Below are positions 61,096 through 64,000 of a DNA stretch of 64,000 nucleotides, one piece after another. The position numbers and the translations under genes were made by a program. The notes beneath the pieces were generated by a model. The model was given only the letters and a program-made list of their open reading frames with translations, ran no database searches and had not been told where the DNA came from. This DNA is from an uncultured Eubacteriales bacterium. GTDB lineage: Bacteria > Bacillota > Clostridia > Oscillospirales > CAG-272. The stretch spans positions 14,768 to 78,767 of the forward strand of contig CAKRZR010000013.1 of assembly GCA_934433485.1 (NCBI GenBank), in the 5' to 3' direction. Each line of letters starts with the position of its first letter. Position 1 is the stretch's first letter.

Positions 61096-61208
61096 CGTTT
61101 TCCTGCCCCCCGTTCCCTTATGTTCGCAAACGGCGGGGAAGACCTTATTATCCATAAGGTTTTCCCCGCAGATTTGCCGGTTTGTTCGATTGTTTCGCCT
61201 GTCGCCGC

Positions 61209-62867
61209 TTATTTCAGCTCGATGAGGCTGTCGTCCCACATCTCGGGCTTGTCATAGCCGAGCAGATTCACGACCGTGCCCGCCACGGAGGACAGACCGA
61301 AATGATCGTCCGCCGCCTTGACGGTGTACGTCTTGTCCGCGTCCACACGGTTGTCGTAAAGGATACACGGCACCTTGTTGAGCGTGTGGCTCGTCTTTGC
61401 CTTCATGCTGCCATCCTTGTTGCGCTTGATCTGGTGGGTCTTCTTGTCCAGCTCCGCCATTTCGTCCGCATTGCCGTGGTCCGCCGTGATGATCGCCACA
61501 GCGCCCACCTTGTCGAATACCGGCAAGAGTCTGCCCAGCTGGAGATCAAGCGCCTCCAGGCCGCAGATCGTCGCTTCCAGGCTGCCGGTGTGGCCGACCA
61601 TGTCGCCGTTCGGGAAGTTCGCGCGGATAAAATCGTACTTGCCGGACTCCAGCGCCTCGATGAGGTGGTCGGTGATCTCCGCACACTTCATCCACGGTCT
61701 CTGCTCAAACGGCACGATGTCGGACGGCACTTCCTCGTAGGTCTCCAGCTCCTCGGAGAATTTGCCGCTCCGGTTGCCGTTCCAGAAGTAGGTCACATGA
61801 CCAAATTTCTGCGTCTCGGAGATCGCGTACTGGGACAGTCCCGTGCCCGCCAGATATTCGCCCATCGTATTGGTGATCTCCGGCGGATTCACAAGATACC
61901 GGCTCGGAATGTGCAGGTCTCCGTCATATTCCAGCATACCGGCGTAGATCACCTTAGGCACCTTCACGCGGTCAAACTTGTCAAAGTCCGCGCCGCCCTC
62001 AAACGCGCGGGAGATCTCGATCGCACGGTCGCCGCGGAAATTGAAGAAGATCACGCTGTCGCCGTCGTCGATGGTGCCGACCGGCTTGCCGTCCTTCGCG
62101 ATGACAAACGGCGGGAGATCCTGGTCGATTGCGTGGGTTTCCTCACGATAGGTGACAACGGCGTCGTGGGCATTGTCAAACTGTCTGCCCTCGCCGATGA
62201 CGTGCGTCTTCCAGCCGAGCTCGACCATCTTCCAGTTTGCCTCGTAGCGGTCCATGGTGATCTGCATTCTGCCGCCGCCGGACGCGATTTTCGCATCGCA
62301 CGTGCCGTCCGCGTTCAGCTCCGCGAGGAAGGCTTCAAACGGATCGATGTACTCAAGCGCGGAGGTTTCTCCCACGTCGCGTCCGTCGAGCAGGATGTGG
62401 ATGCGGATGGTCGGCACGCCCTCCTTCTTTGCCTCGGTGAGCATTGCCTTCAGGTGATCGATGTGGCTGTGTACGTTGCCGTCGGAGAACAGACCGAGGA
62501 AGTGGAGCTTGCCGCCGTTCTTCGCGTTGGCGATCAGCGTTTTCCACGTGTCGGAGGCGAACATCTTGCCGCTTTCGATCGACGCGGAGACGAGCTTGGC
62601 GCCCTGTGCGAACACCTGACCGCTGCCCAGCGCGTTGTGGCCGACCTCGGAGTTGCCCATGTCGTCGTCAGAGGGCAGACCGACCGCGGTGCCGTGCGCA
62701 CGGAGCGGGATCATCGGGTAATGCGCCATCAGTCGGTCGAGATTCGGGGTGCGCGCGAGATATACAGCATTGGATTCGCCGGCGGGTGCCAGACCTACGC
62801 CGTCCATAACGATGGTTACGACCGGGCGGACATTTTTTGCACCCGGATGCTTCTGCAGCTGTTTCAT
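61209..62867 (-). CDS. gpmI: 2,3-bisphosphoglycerate-independent phosphoglycerate mutase
   Basis: A 552-residue Mn-dependent mutase converting 3- to 2-phosphoglycerate. Alkaline-phosphatase-fold motifs: VTIVMDGVGL (metal Asp), DMGNSEVGHNALG (phosphoserine nucleophile Ser), HILLDGRDVGETS, and ITADHGNADEM with a following His in KTSHTLNKVP. Slightly longer than the usual 510 residues. AGAGGAG is eight bases before the ATG. It completes lower glycolysis with pgk and tpiA elsewhere in the window. Confidence 0.96.
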   Translation of the reverse strand: MKQLQKHPGAKNVRPVVTIVMDGVGLAPAGESNAVYLARTPNLDRLMAHYPMIPLRAHGTAVGLPSDDDMGNSEVGHNALGSGQVFAQGAKLVSASIESGKMFASDTWKTLIANAKNGGKLHFLGLFSDGNVHSHIDHLKAMLTEAKKEGVPTIRIHILLDGRDVGETSALEYIDPFEAFLAELNADGTCDAKIASGGGRMQITMDRYEANWKMVELGWKTHVIGEGRQFDNAHDAVVTYREETHAIDQDLPPFVIAKDGKPVGTIDDGDSVIFFNFRGDRAIEISRAFEGGADFDKFDRVKVPKVIYAGMLEYDGDLHIPSRYLVNPPEITNTMGEYLAGTGLSQYAISETQKFGHVTYFWNGNRSGKFSEELETYEEVPSDIVPFEQRPWMKCAEITDHLIEALESGKYDFIRANFPNGDMVGHTGSLEATICGLEALDLQLGRLLPVFDKVGAVAIITADHGNADEMAELDKKTHQIKRNKDGSMKAKTSHTLNKVPCILYDNRVDADKTYTVKAADDHFGLSSVAGTVVNLLGYDKPEMWDDSLIELK

Positions 62868-62909
62868 AAAAGGTACTCCTCTATATAATGAATAAGATTA
62901 GCGGGATAC

Positions 62910-62938
62910 TTGACAAGGCGCGCGCGGTATGCTATACT
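62910..62938 (+). promoter_or_regulatory. Promoter of the winged-helix regulator
   Basis: TTGACA at 62910-62915, a 17-bp spacer and TATACT at 62933-62938. Confidence 0.88.
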
Positions 62939-62969
62939 CAGAACAATACAGCGAAACGGAGGGCGCGCA

Positions 62970-63587
62970 ATGGAATGGCATATTGACACCGGAGATACGG
63001 CGCTGGATACGTGGATCGCGGACTGCTTTGCCGATCTTCCCTTTTTGCCGGACGACGGGATTCTGTACGTCTGCGGAGAAGAAAACGCGGCGCGGCTCCT
63101 TGCGACCGGCGGCATTGTGATCCGGCAGAGCGAACGCTATCTCGCCACTCCGATGCACAAAACGCTGTCTGAGAACCCGGCGTACGCGTCGTTTCCGCTG
63201 CCGCTGCCGCTTGTCGATTTTCTCGCGTTTTTGCGAAAGCTCAGCATGCCCGCAGCCGCCGTTGCCATACTGCCGGAGAAAGCACCGTGGCGATGGGAAG
63301 CCCTCTCGCGTGCGCTTGTCATCGGTGAGGAACGGATCGTTTTCTCTCCGCGGGAATGGCAGGTGCTGCAGACCCTCGCCGCAGCCGGCGGACGCGCGGT
63401 ATCCAGAGAAGGGCTGGAGAACGCTGTCTGGCCGGAGGGGACGAAGAACAACACGTGTGATGTATATATCGCGCATCTGCGGAAAAAGCTGTCGCCGTAT
63501 TTCGGACCGTCGGTGCTCACCGGGATCCGCGGCGGCGGATATGTGCTGCGGCTGCCGCGTCGGTCGGACGGCATGGACACACCATAG
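62970..63587 (+). CDS. OmpR-type winged-helix regulator without a typical receiver
   Basis: A 205-residue protein. The C-terminal 90 residues are a trans_reg_C winged helix (FSPREWQVLQTLAAAGGRAV, then VYIAHLRKKLSPYF and IRGGGYVLRL). The first 110 residues have alternating strands like a response-regulator fold but lack an obvious phospho-acceptor Asp/Lys set (ILYVCGEENAARLLATGGI). It may be an atypical response regulator. The ATG at 62970 has CGGAGGG eight bases upstream. No histidine kinase lies in the window. Confidence 0.8.
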   Translation: MEWHIDTGDTALDTWIADCFADLPFLPDDGILYVCGEENAARLLATGGIVIRQSERYLATPMHKTLSENPAYASFPLPLPLVDFLAFLRKLSMPAAAVAILPEKAPWRWEALSRALVIGEERIVFSPREWQVLQTLAAAGGRAVSREGLENAVWPEGTKNNTCDVYIAHLRKKLSPYFGPSVLTGIRGGGYVLRLPRRSDGMDTP

Positions 63588-63787
63588 GATTCCATCTATA
63601 TATTATACCATAAAAAACCGATTTGTACAGTCATTTCCCGGAAATTCTCGGATTTTTTCGCGAGATTCGGCTGACAGACAAACCCCTGCCTTCCGTATCG
63701 GTGCAAGCTGCTTTTGTTTTGCCCGGAGCAGAGCAGTTTATGGAACCACGTACCTAAGCTCTGCGCAGTCAAACTATTTAGTCAAAT

Positions 63788-63828
63788 GCCCGGATTTTGC
63801 CTGTATATCGGTAGTTTCCGGGCTTTTT
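63788..63828. terminator. Hairpin with T-run
   Basis: GCCCGGA pairs with TCCGGGC, followed by TTTTTCC. The 63588-64000 interval otherwise shows no gene I can support. Confidence 0.55.
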
Positions 63829-63851
63829 CCATGATTGCGGAACTCTGCGAA

Positions 63852-63888
63852 AAAACTCCGAACATCGGGAAAATGTTCGGAGTTTTTG
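63852..63888. terminator. Bidirectional terminator near the window end
   Basis: ACTCCGAACAT pairs with ATGTTCGGAGT around a short loop, flanked by A- and T-runs. It may end a gene entering from the right. Confidence 0.75.
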
Positions 63889-64000
63889 TATTGATATGGG
63901 AAGATTGTCAAAATTCGCGTCACATTTCATGCCGGAGGAGATGAACAGGACGGGGTCATCAGAAAAGCCGTTGTCATGCAATGCGTGACAAAAATCCATG

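Noticed and set aside
61182..62888. Open frame of over 560 codons on the strand opposite gpmI
   Set aside because: It is fully antisense to a certain glycolytic gene, Arg/His/Val-rich, with no ribosome site or recognisable motif; GC-rich codon bias opens such shadow frames. The same applies to the long frames opposite the Gld operon, the glycyl radical enzyme and the GH78-like gene.
63778..63999. Minus-strand frame at the right edge
   Set aside because: It reads through both terminator hairpins and has no recognisable content; another frame could equally be the true end of an incoming gene.
1..64000. CRISPR arrays, insertion sequences, prophage genes
   Set aside because: No regularly spaced direct repeats with spacers, transposase motifs or phage structural genes were seen on either strand.

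Overview
The window looks like a chromosomal segment of an anaerobic gut-type Firmicute (class Clostridia, probably an Oscillospirales-like or related uncultured lineage). The reasons are strong AGGAGG-type ribosome binding sites, sigma-A promoters (TTGACA-17-TATAAT, often with an extended TGn), a Firmicutes-style SOS box, a glycyl radical enzyme, XRE and AraC regulators, orphan lipoprotein solute-binding proteins and a moderately high GC content. Exact taxonomy cannot be read from the sequence. No phage, insertion sequence or CRISPR array is visible.

Layout. 1-9 kb: the C-terminal end of a Cys-containing protein, an XRE regulator, and a divergon in which an AraC regulator and a lone solute-binding lipoprotein face a glycyl radical enzyme and a zinc alcohol dehydrogenase. 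A second XRE regulator and an SGNH/SASA esterase follow. 9.4-17.3 kb (mostly minus): pepF with a metallophosphoesterase, then an AraC-sbcD-sbcC operon. 17.5-21 kb: a sugar isomerase/epimerase, a GH109-type NAD-dependent glycosidase and a Gfo/Idh dehydrogenase. 21-26.6 kb (minus): an 801-residue hybrid solute-binding lipoprotein and an operon of an SCP2-like protein, a tandem GNAT protein and a class III aminotransferase. 27-33 kb (plus): fucO-like alcohol dehydrogenase, pgk, tpiA, then a GyrI-like, transglutaminase and membrane-protein group. 33-39 kb (minus): GH95 fucosidase followed by a 1018-residue anchored exoprotein and a small membrane protein. 39-45 kb: rplM-rpsI and potABCD, the latter behind a long leader. 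45-47.6 kb: a GH78-like glycosidase and tRNA-Cys. 47.7-53 kb (minus): an ECF sigma factor with a very large C-terminal extension, and an apparent SOS operon dinB-SRAP-pyroglutamyl-peptidase-like pseudoenzyme. 53-54 kb (plus): ASCH protein and a streptothricin-acetyltransferase-like GNAT. 54-60 kb (minus): two small membrane proteins and a Gld-type ABC operon. 60-63.6 kb: pgeF, gpmI and a winged-helix regulator.

How it fits together. Several genes point to use of host-type glycans (GH95, GH109, GH78, SASA esterase, fucO-like reductase). The glycosidases have no visible signal peptide, so they would act on imported oligosaccharides. pgk, tpiA and gpmI supply lower glycolysis. The most unusual items are the SOS operon carrying a C15-peptidase homologue whose catalytic Cys position is Ala, the sigma factor with its duplicated C-terminal module, and a hairpin repeat found inside two different ABC-transporter operons in the same transcriptional orientation.
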